A DNA stretch of 43,503 nucleotides from Kitasatospora phosalacinea (GTDB lineage Bacteria > Actinomycetota > Actinomycetes > Streptomycetales > Streptomycetaceae). The position numbers were made by a program, and so were the translations under genes. Of the stretch, positions 24,240 through 33,178 are shown one piece after another. Below the pieces are notes generated by a model that ran no database searches, had not been told where the DNA came from, and saw only the letters and a list, made by a program, of their open reading frames with translations. Each line of letters starts with the position of its first letter. Position 1 is the first letter of the stretch. The DNA lies in the NCBI RefSeq assembly GCF_000717185.1, contig NZ_JNYE01000110.1, positions 1 through 43,503 on the forward strand, given 5' to 3'.

Positions 24240-24734
24240 ATGACCGACTGGGACGCCCAGGACCCGGAACCCGCCGAGGACGACGGCGTTCTCGAACCTG
24301 CCGACTCACTGCTCACGGACCGGCTGGACGACGACCCACTCGACACCGGAGTCATCCCACCGGACGGCTACCGGGGCGCCACCGCGTACGGCACCACCCC
24401 CGAGGAAGCCGAACGCGGCGAGTCCCTGGACCAGCTGCTGGCGGAGGAGGAACCCGACGACAGCCCCGAGGCGGTCGACGACCGCTGGGCCGACGGGCCT
24501 TCGCCGCGGGCCGGTCGCCTGGTCGAGGACGGCATCGACACCGAGGGCACCGACGTCGGCCCGGATGCCGGTGCCGCGACCGCAGAAGAGGCTGCCGTGC
24601 ACCTGGTGTACCCGGACGAGGACAGCGAGGCCGAGTTCGACGACGCCGAACCGGACGAGCCGCTCCGTGAGGCGGTCCGGTTCACCGTGCTCGACGACCT
24701 GGCCGACCGAGTGCCCGACGACGACTACCGCTGA
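24240..24734 (+). CDS. DUF5709 family acidic protein
   Basis: A 164-residue, very acidic soluble protein. It begins MTDWDAQDPEPAEDDGVLEP and has the DUF5709 marks DTGVIPPDGYRGATAYGTTP, GRLVEDG and TAEEAAVHLV. The family is restricted to actinobacteria and has no known activity. GAGGACAGG precedes ATG 24240. In other streptomycetes I would expect stress-type regulation, but nothing in this sequence proves it. It is convergent with the carbon-nitrogen hydrolase gene, with a gap of about 30 bases. Confidence 0.82.
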   Translation: MTDWDAQDPEPAEDDGVLEPADSLLTDRLDDDPLDTGVIPPDGYRGATAYGTTPEEAERGESLDQLLAEEEPDDSPEAVDDRWADGPSPRAGRLVEDGIDTEGTDVGPDAGAATAEEAAVHLVYPDEDSEAEFDDAEPDEPLREAVRFTVLDDLADRVPDDDYR

Positions 24735-24765
24735 GCCCGGGCCCGGCGCCCCGAGCCTCCAGGTC

Positions 24766-25494
24766 TCAGTCGTTCATCTCCACCTCCAGGTCGGCCACCA
24801 GCAGCCGGGGCCCGCTCTCGTCGGCCTCGACCATCACGGCTCCGTCGGGTGCCCACGCAGCGCTGCCTCCGCAGCCCGTCCACGGCCCGGCGGGGCCGAC
24901 GTGGTTGGCGAGCACCACGTACATCCCGGTGGCCTTGGCGATCGCCGGGTGAACGGTGACGCGCTCCTCGCGCCCGCCTCCGGTCCCGTAGAGCGAACTC
25001 GCGAGATGGATCCGGCAGCCCCCGGCTGCGTTCCGCGCAGACACCTCGGGAAAGTGGTTGTCGAAGCACGTCGCCAACGAATAACCGATGCCGTCCGCCC
25101 AGAAGCGGCCGCCACCTCTGCCCGGCTCGAACACCTCCTGCTCGTTCTCGTACAGGTGCTCCTTCGCGTACACCGCCACCACGGTGCCGTCCGGACCGTA
25201 CACGGTGCTGACGATCTGCGGCCGACCGCCCGGCCCCGCTGTCGCCCCGTTCACCACGACGGTGATCCCCGTGGCGCGCAGCGGGTCGAGACGCACGTCC
25301 TCCGCCTCGGTCCACAGGGTGCGATCCGCACCGATCAGCTCGGGCACGTATCCGGTGAGCGCCAACTCCGGACAGACCATCACCGCGCTACCGACCTCCC
25401 GCGCTTCCAATGCCAGATCGGCGATCTGCCGCACGTTGGACTCCACGTCACCCTCGACGCACTCGAACTGGGCTGCTGCCACCCGTACCCGCAC
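24766..25494 (-). CDS. Carbon-nitrogen hydrolase (nitrilase superfamily)
   Basis: Predicted amidase of 242 residues that hydrolyses a C-N bond of an amide, carbamoyl or similar compound. The catalytic triad is visible: Glu43 in CPELALTGY, Lys111 in VYAKEHLYENE and Cys143 in ATCFDNHFPE. The C-terminal half has MYVVLANHVGPAGPWTGCGG and SAAWAPDGAVMVEA, usual for the fold. GTG 25494 (or TTG 25497) has AGAGAGGGAT upstream. It is divergent from the GT-B-like gene. The substrate is not predictable; genes for a partner acyltransferase or transporter are not adjacent. Confidence 0.85.
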   Translation of the reverse strand: MRVRVAAAQFECVEGDVESNVRQIADLALEAREVGSAVMVCPELALTGYVPELIGADRTLWTEAEDVRLDPLRATGITVVVNGATAGPGGRPQIVSTVYGPDGTVVAVYAKEHLYENEQEVFEPGRGGGRFWADGIGYSLATCFDNHFPEVSARNAAGGCRIHLASSLYGTGGGREERVTVHPAIAKATGMYVVLANHVGPAGPWTGCGGSAAWAPDGAVMVEADESGPRLLVADLEVEMND

Positions 25495-25631
25495 CAATGC
25501 AATCCCTCTCTGCCGCACCGTCCCCCGGACGCTACTGTCGTTCTCCGGACGCGTCCCGCACCAGTCCCGTCACCGCCCTTTCCCACCCTCCAGTAGCCTT
25601 CACGGGGAAACCGACGGCCCCGGAGAATCAG

Positions 25632-25781
<150 letters not shown>

Positions 25782-27485
25782 GTGGACTTCGATAGGCGCA
25801 TCCTCGTCCCGGTCGGTCCGGACGCTTGGCGCTGGCGCACCTTCGACAGCGAGCGCACCGTGGCGGTCGCGGCCCGGACGGTGACCTCCCTCGTCCGCGT
25901 CCTGGAGGTCCTGCCGGATCTGGTGGGTGACGACCCCCGGTTGACGGTCGTGTTCGCCCATGACCCCACTTCCGCCTTTGGCGAAGGCGTTCCGGAGCTG
26001 CTCCGTTCGTTGCGCTGTCGCACTCTGCCGTGGGATCAACTCGGCGAGGCGAAGCCCGATCTGATGATTTCGGCGAGCGAGAACATCGGTGTTCCGGTCG
26101 GCGACTATCCGGTGCTCGTCCTTCCGCACGGTGTGGGTTTCCAGAAGTTCGTTCCGGACTCGGCCTCTTCGGGCACGCGGCTCTCCGGTCTGGTCTCGGA
26201 CGAGCTGCTGACCGCCCGTCGGGCTTGGCTCGCCGTGTCGCACCCCGATCAGGAACGCCAGCTCGCCGCTGCTCATCCGGCCACCGTCGACCGGACCGTA
26301 CTGGTGGGCGACCCGTGCCTGGACCGGTTGCGCGCAGGTCTGCGCTGGCGGGAGCGCTACCGTGCCTCCCTCGGGGTGGAGCCCGGCCAGCGGTTGGTCT
26401 TCCTCTCCTCCACCTGGGGCACCGGTTCGCTGATCGGCCGCTGCCCCGACCTTCCCGCCAGGCTGCTGGCGGCACTCCCCGCGGACGAGTACCGGCTCGC
26501 CCTGGTGCTGCATCCGAATGTCTGGTCCGGTCACGGGGCGTGGCAGGTACGGGTAGTGGAGCGTGCAGCGCTGGCTGCCGGTGCCCTGCTGATCGATCCG
26601 ACGGAGGGCTGGCAGCAGGCACTGACCGCCTCCGACGTCGTGGTCGGTGACCACGGTTCGGTGACCCTCTACGGAGCCGCGCTCGGCAAGCCCGTCCTGT
26701 TGGCGGCCTTCGGGGAGGAGGCCGTGCCCGGTACGGCCGGGCACCTGCTCCACCGGTCCGCGCCACTGCTCGACCGGTCCGCGCCACTGCGTCCGCAGAT
26801 CGACGCGGCGCTCTCCGAACACCGTCCCGAACTGCTCGCAGCCGTCACCGCCCGCGCTTTCGCGGAACAGGGGTCGGCCTTTCCGAAGCTTCGCCAACTG
26901 CTGTACCAACTGCTGGAACTGGACCCGCCTCCGGGCACGAACGGGCGACCGAGGGCCTTCCCGCCCGTATCTCGGAGCGAGGCGTGGCCGGCCACCTCCT
27001 TCCACGTGGAGACGGCTCTCGCTTCCTCTGACGCCCCGCCCTTCCGCGTCTCGGTGCGCCGCTACCCGGCCTCGGTGAGCGAGCCCGGCGAGGAGGCGGA
27101 CAACGTGTTCTGGCACCTCGCGAGCGATGCCGAGGAGCCTGACACGCATCTGACCGACAGTGCCTCCGTCCTGGTCTGTCAGCGTCCGTCCGCATCGTCC
27201 GGCTCGGCCCACCGCCGGATCGCCGAACTCCGCGCCCACTACAGCGCTCGCCTGGTCGCGGTGCCGCTGCCCGACGGCGTCCTCGTCGACCTGCTGGACG
27301 GACCCCGGTTCGCAGTCCGCCCCGCCGACGGAGGGCTGCTGGCTCCCGGACCTGCTGCCGCCGCGTTCTACAGCGCGCTGCGCGTCAAGCTCCGACCCGA
27401 ACTGCTCGATCATTCCGCCCTCCTGCTGGACCTGGGCTCGCACTGCCGCGAGCTGACGATCCAGAAGGTGCCCGAGCCTCACTGA
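25782..27485 (+). CDS. GT-B-fold glycosyl/glycerophosphotransferase-like protein
   Basis: A 567-residue protein with no named close family. The N-terminal part reads RRILVPVGPDAWRWRTFDSE; residues about 283-311 hold SDVVVGDHGSVTLYGAALGK, much like the donor-binding D-x-S-S-v segment of CDP-glycerol glycerophosphotransferases and UDP-GlcNAc 2-epimerases, both GT-B. Other fitting segments are LPHGVGFQKF, VGDPCLDRL, VFLSSTWGTGS and LVLHPNV. The last 170 residues are a separate domain I do not recognise. There is no signal peptide or membrane helix. GTG 25782 has GAGG six bases upstream; GTG 25632 is an alternative that reads through the heptamer repeat. Activity is inferred from motif likeness only. 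Base use is less extreme in GC than neighbouring genes. Confidence 0.7.
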   Translation: MDFDRRILVPVGPDAWRWRTFDSERTVAVAARTVTSLVRVLEVLPDLVGDDPRLTVVFAHDPTSAFGEGVPELLRSLRCRTLPWDQLGEAKPDLMISASENIGVPVGDYPVLVLPHGVGFQKFVPDSASSGTRLSGLVSDELLTARRAWLAVSHPDQERQLAAAHPATVDRTVLVGDPCLDRLRAGLRWRERYRASLGVEPGQRLVFLSSTWGTGSLIGRCPDLPARLLAALPADEYRLALVLHPNVWSGHGAWQVRVVERAALAAGALLIDPTEGWQQALTASDVVVGDHGSVTLYGAALGKPVLLAAFGEEAVPGTAGHLLHRSAPLLDRSAPLRPQIDAALSEHRPELLAAVTARAFAEQGSAFPKLRQLLYQLLELDPPPGTNGRPRAFPPVSRSEAWPATSFHVETALASSDAPPFRVSVRRYPASVSEPGEEADNVFWHLASDAEEPDTHLTDSASVLVCQRPSASSGSAHRRIAELRAHYSARLVAVPLPDGVLVDLLDGPRFAVRPADGGLLAPGPAAAAFYSALRVKLRPELLDHSALLLDLGSHCRELTIQKVPEPH

Positions 27486-27502
27486 GCCGACACCCCATTA
27501 AG

Positions 27503-27540
27503 GAGAAATGGATACCAAACCAACCAATTGGACATTTCTC
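27503..27540. terminator. Hairpin between convergent genes
   Basis: GAGAAATG (27503-27510) pairs with CATTTCTC (27533-27540), with CCAA/TTGG inside. It is 18 bases after the GT-B-like gene and about 70 bases before the end of the convergent NB-ARC gene. It could stop transcription in both directions. The DNA is notably A/T-rich. Confidence 0.45.
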
Positions 27541-27610
27541 GAATCCCGACTGGTTGATCCTGCTGTCCACCATCAACACGATTTCCCCGTGAACGGGCAG
27601 TTCCCGGGTT

Positions 27611-29779
27611 TCATCCCTCAAGCCGTGCCTGGATTTCCGCCGCCCGCGGATTTCCGCTCTTCCGGTGGATCTTCAGGGCCCGTTCGAGCAGCCGTCGCCG
27701 TTCGCCGTCGTCCTCGACCAGTTCCACAAGCGCTTCGAGCGCCTCCCCCTGGTAGTGGAACGCCTGCTGTTCCTCGAGTTCTTCGATCGCCCGCCCGAGC
27801 GTCGCCCGAGCTTCCTGCTCCGCGCCGCACCGCGCCTGAGCGCGCCCCAGGTCGGCCAGGGCCCGGGCGGCCATCCGCCGGTCCGGCGCCGGCTCCCCGT
27901 CCTTCCCGACGAGGCCGAGGAACTCCTCGTACACGGCCCGCAGTTGCCGCTCCGCCTCGTCCGTCTCCTCGGCAGCCACCAGCAGCGCCCGTCCGAGGAA
28001 GTACCTGGCGAGGGCCGCGCCGCGCGCTTCTCCGGCCCGTTCGTTGATCTCCAGCGACTCCCGGTAGACAGCGGCCGCCCGTTCCGGGTCCCGTCTGTCC
28101 CAGTAGCGTCCGAGGAGCTCGCGGACCGAACCTGGCAGCACCGGGTGCCCTGAGCCGTCCGCCAGTGCGATCGCGGCCTCCAGTTCCGCCAGCGCCCGGT
28201 CGTCCTGCCGCAGGTCCAGCAGCGGGCGGGAGAGCATGCTGCGCAGGCGCGCCTCGGCTGCGGGGTGGTGGTCGCGGTGGGCAGCGTCCGCGCCGAGGGT
28301 GAGGGATTCGCGCCAGTCGGCGAGGTGGCGGTGGTGCAGGAACAGCACGGTCAGGACTTCGGCGAGCTGCCACGCCTGGCGGTCGAAACCGAACCGGACC
28401 GCCGCGCGCAGCACCGCCATCAGGTTCGGCCGTTCGGCCTCCAGCCATCCGATCGCGTCCCGGCCGGGTGCCTCGGAGGCGGCGAAGGGCGAGCGGCGCA
28501 CCGTTGCGTCGATTCGGTCCGCCGGCTGGTGCAGTACCTCGTCGAGTTCGAGGATGCGCAGCCGATCGGCCCGGACGGTCAGGTCGGCGAGGGTGGTGAG
28601 CGCCAGGTAGTGGGTGGTCACGCGCTGGACGATCTGCCGCTCGGTCTCCGGCGGGTCGGTCTCCCTCGCGGTCTCCTGCGCGTGCAGTCGTACCAGGCTG
28701 TGCAGCTGGTAGCGCCCGTCGTCGGTGCGGTGGACGAGGTGCGCGTCGACGAGGTCGGCCAGCAGCCTGGTGCTGGCAGCGGTGTCGAGCGCGGCCGCCG
28801 CGGCGACGACGCCGGAGTCGAAACTGACTCCGGGCAGGTCGCCCAGAACGCGGTACAGCCGTGCCGCGGGTTTGCTCTGGTCCCGGTAGGCGAGGTGCAG
28901 GGTCGCGGAGACGCCGGTGGTGTCGGCCCCTTGGACGGTGAGTCGGCCGAGGCGTTGACGCTCGTCGGCGAGTTCGTCGGCCAGTTGGGCGAGGGTGAGC
29001 CGGTCGCTGTGCAGGCGGGCGGCGGCGATGCGCAGCGCGATCGGGAGTCCGCCGCAGAGTTCGGCGAGGCGCTCCGCGGAACGGGGATCGGCGTCGACAG
29101 CCGCACGTCCGCAGAGCTCGCCGAGGAGTTCCTTGGCCGCGGCCGGGTCGAAGACGTCGAGTTCGACCAGTTCGACGTCGTCCAGGACGAGTTCGCCGAG
29201 CCTCCGCTTCGAGGTGGCCAGGACGATGCTGCCTTCGCCCTTGGGGATCAGGCTCCGTACGTGGCCGGGTTCGGTGACTTCGTCGAGCACCACCAGAAGT
29301 CGCCGTTTCGCGGATTCGCTACGGAAGGCGCTCTCCAGTTCGGCCGTTCCACTGCCGATCCGTTCCTCGGGCACTCCGAGGGCGCGCAGGCACATCACGA
29401 GCGCCTCGGACAGGTCCGCGCCGGTGGTGGAGCGCAGTTTGGCGAAGTCGACGAAGAGTTGGCCGTCCGGGAAATGCTGCTGGTTGTCGTGCGCCCAGCG
29501 GTAGAGCGTGGAGGTCTTGCCGATGCCGGGCATGCCGTTGAGCACGGCGCTCGCTCCTTCGGCGCGCAGTCCGTCCAGGCGGGCCAGGTCGGCGCGGCGG
29601 TTGACGAAGCGGCGGGGCGGCTTCGGCACCTGGTCGGGCCTGGTGCCGGCGGTCGGGGCTGCCGCGTAGTGGAAGGCGATGCCCCCGTGGACGCTTCCGA
29701 CCTGCATCGAAGTGCCCTGCACGGTGCCCGACATCGTGTTGCCGACCCGCATCGCCGAGGTCTCCGCGTCGTCCACCAC
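27611..29779 (-). CDS. STAND NTPase: NB-ARC-TPR protein with N-terminal amyloid-type motif
   Basis: NLR-like signalling ATPase of 722 residues. Residues 14-37 (NTMSGTVQG ... MQVGSVHGGIAFH) resemble the BASS/RHIM-like motif of bacterial NLR proteins. NB-ARC follows, with Walker A GMPGIGKT at 82-89, Walker B RRLLVVLDEV, and GGLPIALRIAAARL. A winged-helix part contains LHLAYRDQSKPAARLYRVLG, and the C-terminal 270 residues are TPR-like helices. It lacks the BTAD/OmpR DNA-binding part of AfsR/SARP regulators, so it is not a standard activator. GTG 29779 has GGGGAC upstream; ATG 29752 with GGAGA is an alternative. It is divergent from a GNAT. In related proteins the motif templates a matching motif on an effector; none was found in this window. 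Confidence 0.87.
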   Translation of the reverse strand: MVDDAETSAMRVGNTMSGTVQGTSMQVGSVHGGIAFHYAAAPTAGTRPDQVPKPPRRFVNRRADLARLDGLRAEGASAVLNGMPGIGKTSTLYRWAHDNQQHFPDGQLFVDFAKLRSTTGADLSEALVMCLRALGVPEERIGSGTAELESAFRSESAKRRLLVVLDEVTEPGHVRSLIPKGEGSIVLATSKRRLGELVLDDVELVELDVFDPAAAKELLGELCGRAAVDADPRSAERLAELCGGLPIALRIAAARLHSDRLTLAQLADELADERQRLGRLTVQGADTTGVSATLHLAYRDQSKPAARLYRVLGDLPGVSFDSGVVAAAAALDTAASTRLLADLVDAHLVHRTDDGRYQLHSLVRLHAQETARETDPPETERQIVQRVTTHYLALTTLADLTVRADRLRILELDEVLHQPADRIDATVRRSPFAASEAPGRDAIGWLEAERPNLMAVLRAAVRFGFDRQAWQLAEVLTVLFLHHRHLADWRESLTLGADAAHRDHHPAAEARLRSMLSRPLLDLRQDDRALAELEAAIALADGSGHPVLPGSVRELLGRYWDRRDPERAAAVYRESLEINERAGEARGAALARYFLGRALLVAAEETDEAERQLRAVYEEFLGLVGKDGEPAPDRRMAARALADLGRAQARCGAEQEARATLGRAIEELEEQQAFHYQGEALEALVELVEDDGERRRLLERALKIHRKSGNPRAAEIQARLEG

Positions 29780-30063
29780 GCCGATCGTCCCCGCTCTCTC
29801 CGCACCGGCTCTCGGCTGCCACGGTACTGGAAACCACCCTGCCGGACGTTGGATTCGACGGTACGGGGCACTGGTTCGTCCTCGGTGGAAGTCGGCTTTC
29901 CGCACCCAGTAGGGTGGGCGGCCACGGGCGCTGCCGCGGTCTGCGGACTCACGACAGCAGGCCGCCTGCCGACGATCCAGCGTCAGGACACATTCGAAAC
30001 TTCGACTCACCGACACACTGGGCGCCCGAACCCGCCGGTTCCGGCTGCCACCGGGAGTTCCAC
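29780..30063. other. Divergent gap between NB-ARC and GNAT genes
   Basis: About 284 bp that should hold the promoters of both genes. The segment is moderately AT-richer around 29985-30015. No clear box, hairpin or small gene is seen. Confidence 0.4.
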
Positions 30064-30624
30064 GTGCCACCCGTCTTTCCCGAAACCGTTCTGCACACCG
30101 ATCGGTTGCTGCTCCGACCCTTCACCTCGAAGGACGCGGACGACACCAGGATCGCCTGCTCGGACGAACTGACCCAGCAGTGGCTTCCGCTGCCCTCCCC
30201 CTACACCATCGAGCACGCGACGTCGTGGTGCACCGAGGTGTCCCACCGTCTGCGTACGTCCGGTGACGGCATCCACTTCGCCGTCACCGACGCCGGTTCG
30301 GGACAACTGCTCGGGACGGTCGGACTCAAGAAGACCGATTGGCCGGCCCGGGTGAGCGAGGTCGGTTACTGGAGCGCGCCGTGGGCCCGCGGCCGCGGGG
30401 TGACGGCCGAGGCGACCCGGGCCCTCGGCGAATGGCTGCTGGGCGAGCAGGGCTTCCAACGGCTGCAGTTGTTCGCCGCCACCGGCAACACCGCTTCCCA
30501 ACGGGTCGCCGAGAAGGCCGGGTTCCAGCGGGAGGGCATCCTCCGGAACGCCGGTTACGTCCATGGCGGCCGCGTGGACCTGTTCGTCTTCTCCCTCGTG
30601 CCCGGTGACTTGACTGGGAACTGA
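30064..30624 (+). CDS. RimJ/RimL-type GNAT N-acetyltransferase
   Basis: Predicted acetyltransferase of 186 residues of the ribosomal-protein N-acetyltransferase group, which acetylates amino groups of proteins or antibiotics. Family marks are LHTDRLLLRPFTSKDADDT at the N-terminus, EVGYWSAPWARGRGVTAEAT (acetyl-CoA loop), and NTASQRVAEKAGFQREGILR at the C-terminus. GTG 30064 has GGGAG six bases upstream. It stands between the NB-ARC gene and the convergent MATE gene. The acceptor is unknown. Confidence 0.9.
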   Translation: MPPVFPETVLHTDRLLLRPFTSKDADDTRIACSDELTQQWLPLPSPYTIEHATSWCTEVSHRLRTSGDGIHFAVTDAGSGQLLGTVGLKKTDWPARVSEVGYWSAPWARGRGVTAEATRALGEWLLGEQGFQRLQLFAATGNTASQRVAEKAGFQREGILRNAGYVHGGRVDLFVFSLVPGDLTGN

Positions 30625-30743
30625 CCTGCCGTACCGGCGCCGCCCGGATGCAGCCCACGGCCCCTCTCCCTCCTGGCCGCGCCCGTCGAACTGGGGCTGC
30701 ACCGTCCGCGGTGCCGCATCGCTGCCGCCGCGACCTCAACGCG

Positions 30744-32069
30744 TCATCGGCGCAGGACGAGGTAGCGGGCGCTGAACCACAGGCTGACGAATCCGATGAC
30801 GTTGCCCGCTGCCATCAACTTCGCCAGGTCTCCTGCGTCCACGGGCCCGGGTATGAGGAACGCGGCGGCCAGCATCACCGCGAAGTACACGACGTTCAGC
30901 AGGAAGGCCACTCCCGCGCGGCCGATCTGTTCCAGGTAGCTGAGCAGTGCGAGCGAACCGCCGAAGAACACGAGGGTGGGGGCGACCCAGGCGAAGTACC
31001 CGGCTGCGACGGGAGCCGCGGCCCGGTCCGTGGTGAGGGCTTCGGTGATCGGCCCCCTCAGGAGCAACGTCGCCGCGCCGAGCAGCAGGTACGGGGGGGG
31101 GGAGAGCCGCAAGGCGGTGATCAGACCGGTGTGGTTGAGAGCCCGTCGGCTCTCGCCCGGCTGCAGGGTGACGGCGATCGCCGCGCCCGAGCCGACGGCC
31201 ATCGCGACGACCATCAGCAGGCCGACGACCATCTGTCCGAGGGAGAATCCCGCGACCTCGGTCGGCCCTGCCTCGTGCAGCACCCGCAGATAGCCGAAGG
31301 TCACCGTGGACAGCAGCAGGAAGGTGCCCGCCACCGGCGCACCGAGGCTCAGGAGTTCGCGCGCTGCCGTCCGGTCACCGACCAGTAGGGGCCGGGTGAC
31401 CTGCTTCTTCCGGAGGACGGCCGCGACGGCCGCACCGACGATCACGGTGGCGGGCAGTCCCCCGATCGGCACCGCCAGCACACCGAGCCCCGTGACCGCG
31501 TGGAGCACGACCGTTCCGGCGATGGACAGCACGGTGAACACCACTCCGAGCCAGGCGGCCGGGCCGGTGTGGCCCAGGCCGCGCAGCACCCCCGTCCCGA
31601 GGTAGGGGATCAGCCCGGGCACGCTGGCCAGGGCGAGAGTCACGATGAAGACCAGTACCGTGTGCCGGGCTTCGGGGGCCGCCCCGAGAGCGGTCAGGAT
31701 CGGGCCGGACGCCACCAGCGCAACAACGGCTTGCAGCACCAGCAACCCCGCGCCCACGGCGAAGAACGTCGGTACGGACCTGAGCGCGTCCCGGCTCCGG
31801 CCGTTCCGGGCGGCAATCCCGGCGGAAACCTGGGTGGCCACCACCAGCCCCTCCGTCACCGCCAGCACGAGGTAACCGACGGGTGTATACACCGAACGGA
31901 CGTAGAGCGCCTCGGGACCGAGCCGGCCCAGGAAAGCCACCGTCCACGCCTGCAACACCAGCCCGGCCAGCAGGCCGAGCAGAATGGAGACGGCGAACCG
32001 CCCGGCCGAAGCATCCAACGATGCGGGCGCGGGTTTCCGCTGCTCGGCCGTCGCCACAGAGTCCCCCAT
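30744..32069 (-). CDS. MATE family efflux transporter
   Basis: Inner-membrane multidrug/toxin exporter of 441 residues with about 12 helices. The N-terminus has GRFAVSILLGLLAGLVLQAW; typical repeats include GPEALYVRSVYTPVGYLVLA, PYLGTGVLRGLGHTGPAAWL and GQMVVGLLMVVAMAVGSGAA. The ribosome site AGGAGGGGGAG precedes GTG 32072/ATG 32069; 32069 is chosen. A run of ten G/C bases (31093-31102) codes for Ser-Pro-Pro-Pro within a loop and could slip. It ends about 120 bases after the convergent GNAT. Substrate unknown. Confidence 0.87.
   Translation of the reverse strand: MGDSVATAEQRKPAPASLDASAGRFAVSILLGLLAGLVLQAWTVAFLGRLGPEALYVRSVYTPVGYLVLAVTEGLVVATQVSAGIAARNGRSRDALRSVPTFFAVGAGLLVLQAVVALVASGPILTALGAAPEARHTVLVFIVTLALASVPGLIPYLGTGVLRGLGHTGPAAWLGVVFTVLSIAGTVVLHAVTGLGVLAVPIGGLPATVIVGAAVAAVLRKKQVTRPLLVGDRTAARELLSLGAPVAGTFLLLSTVTFGYLRVLHEAGPTEVAGFSLGQMVVGLLMVVAMAVGSGAAIAVTLQPGESRRALNHTGLITALRLSPPPYLLLGAATLLLRGPITEALTTDRAAAPVAAGYFAWVAPTLVFFGGSLALLSYLEQIGRAGVAFLLNVVYFAVMLAAAFLIPGPVDAGDLAKLMAAGNVIGFVSLWFSARYLVLRR
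31093..31102. repeat. Ten-base G homopolymer inside the MATE gene
   Basis: A run of ten G (ten C on the coding strand) in the coding sequence. A one-base change would truncate the transporter in its last third. Confidence 0.9.
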
Positions 32070-32445
32070 CACGGCTCCCCCTCCTGCTGCACCGGGGACC
32101 GTCCACCGGCCACCGGGGATATCGATGCGGCCGACCGTAGCGGGACATTTTTAAGAATTCAACAAATGAAATTCCTCCACCCTTGTCAAGGTTTGATCCG
32201 AAATCCTGGTGACCGCCGGGGCGACGAGGGCAGCAGCCCGGCCGGCCGACGGACACCCGCCCTGCCCCGTCCCCGCCGGCCACCAGCGCCCGGACCGTGG
32301 TGAACTCCCTTTCAGGGCGCCACTCGTTGGGGGCATCCCTCGGCGTGTCCCGATGCCGCTCCCCGATCGGGTGCGTTGTGCTGGACGGCGTCCCACGGCC
32401 CTGCGCGGTCGCCCGACCAGTCCTGCCCGTTCAACGGAGGTATCC
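32070..32445. other. Divergent promoter region of MATE and copper-chaperone genes
   Basis: The part at 32147-32190 is strikingly AT-rich for this genome. On the minus strand TTGACA lies at 32189-32184, a good -35 for the MATE gene, but the expected -10 about 17 bases on (TTTGTT) is poor. No gene is seen in the rest. Confidence 0.4.
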
Positions 32446-32661
32446 ATGTCCACCACTGCTGTCTTCACTGTCGAGGGAATGAGCTGCGGCCACTGCGAGC
32501 GGACCGTCACCGCCGGATTGACCGCACTGAGCGGAGTCACCAACGTCACCGCCGACGCGAAGGCCGGCCGGGTGACCATCGAATCCACCGAGCCCCTCCA
32601 GGACGACCAGATCCGCTCCGCTGTCACCGGCGCCGGTTTCGCGCTGGTCGGCCGGGCCTGA
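32446..32661 (+). CDS. copZ: Copper chaperone, heavy-metal-associated domain
   Basis: A 71-residue single HMA-domain protein that would carry Cu(I) to an exporter ATPase. The metal site is Cys-Gly-His-Cys in VEGMSCGHCERTVTAGL, and the rest matches the usual fold (VTNVTADAKAGRVTIES, IRSAVTGAGFALV). CGGAGG lies six bases before ATG 32446. A CopA ATPase and a CsoR regulator normally accompany copZ, but neither is in the window, so the gene is an orphan here. No copper operator was recognised. Confidence 0.92.
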   Translation: MSTTAVFTVEGMSCGHCERTVTAGLTALSGVTNVTADAKAGRVTIESTEPLQDDQIRSAVTGAGFALVGRA

Positions 32662-33178
32662 GGGCATTGACGGGCCGCGAACTCTCGAAACTCCGCGGCG
32701 GCCACCGGTCGCACGGTCTCGCCGCTTCCTTCTTCCTCTTCACACCACGGCTCGCCCTCCTCCCCTCCCGACTTTCCGCCGCTGCCCTCTCCATTGCCGC
32801 CACGCGGTTCGAATAATCGTCCCTGGACTCAGAATCCACGCATCCGCTCTTTCGGGCGATTGTGCGTAACCTGCGCCCGGGTGGTCCGCGCCCCTGCGGA
32901 CCACCCGGGCGCACGCCTGTCACGGCAGCTCTTCACATGCCCGCAAAGCCGTCGACGAGGCCGAAGTTCAGGGGCCGCGAGGACCGGGAAGACCCGCCGG
33001 TACGCGTACGAGGCGGTCGGTGGCACCCGCCGACATGGCCGGAGAATCACCGCCCGAAATAATAATTTGCAGGCGATCCGCCGGTCCTCCTACTCTTTGG
33101 CCATCGATGGCAGCGGACGCGGTCCCACTGCTGCCCGTCCGAGTTCTCGCAGCGCCTTGTTCCGAGAGGAGTTCCGCG
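32662..33178. other. Long non-coding stretch after copZ
   Basis: About 500 bp with no protein-like frame. It contains the strong hairpin at 32872-32913 and a part around 33055-33075 that is AT-rich. A tRNA-like anticodon segment at about 32823-32836 is not part of a full tRNA. Confidence 0.5.
32872..32913. terminator. 18-bp perfect-stem hairpin
   Basis: An 18-bp perfect stem (32872-32889 with 32896-32913) closes on a six-base loop (GCCCCT). This is the most stable simple hairpin in the window. No U-tract follows. It lies 210 bases after copZ and 400 bases before the next protein gene. Confidence 0.6.

Noticed and set aside
27508..28047. Open frame starting at ATG 27508 with AAGGAG just upstream
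   Set aside because: Spacing from site to ATG is too short, the first part is A/T-rich with poor codon use, and most of it is antisense to the NB-ARC gene.
32815..32870. tRNA-Leu-like anticodon arm (TGGACTCAGAATCCA) after copZ
   Set aside because: Only the anticodon stem-loop resembles a tRNA; acceptor, D and T arms cannot be formed around it, and no CCA end or integrase is nearby.
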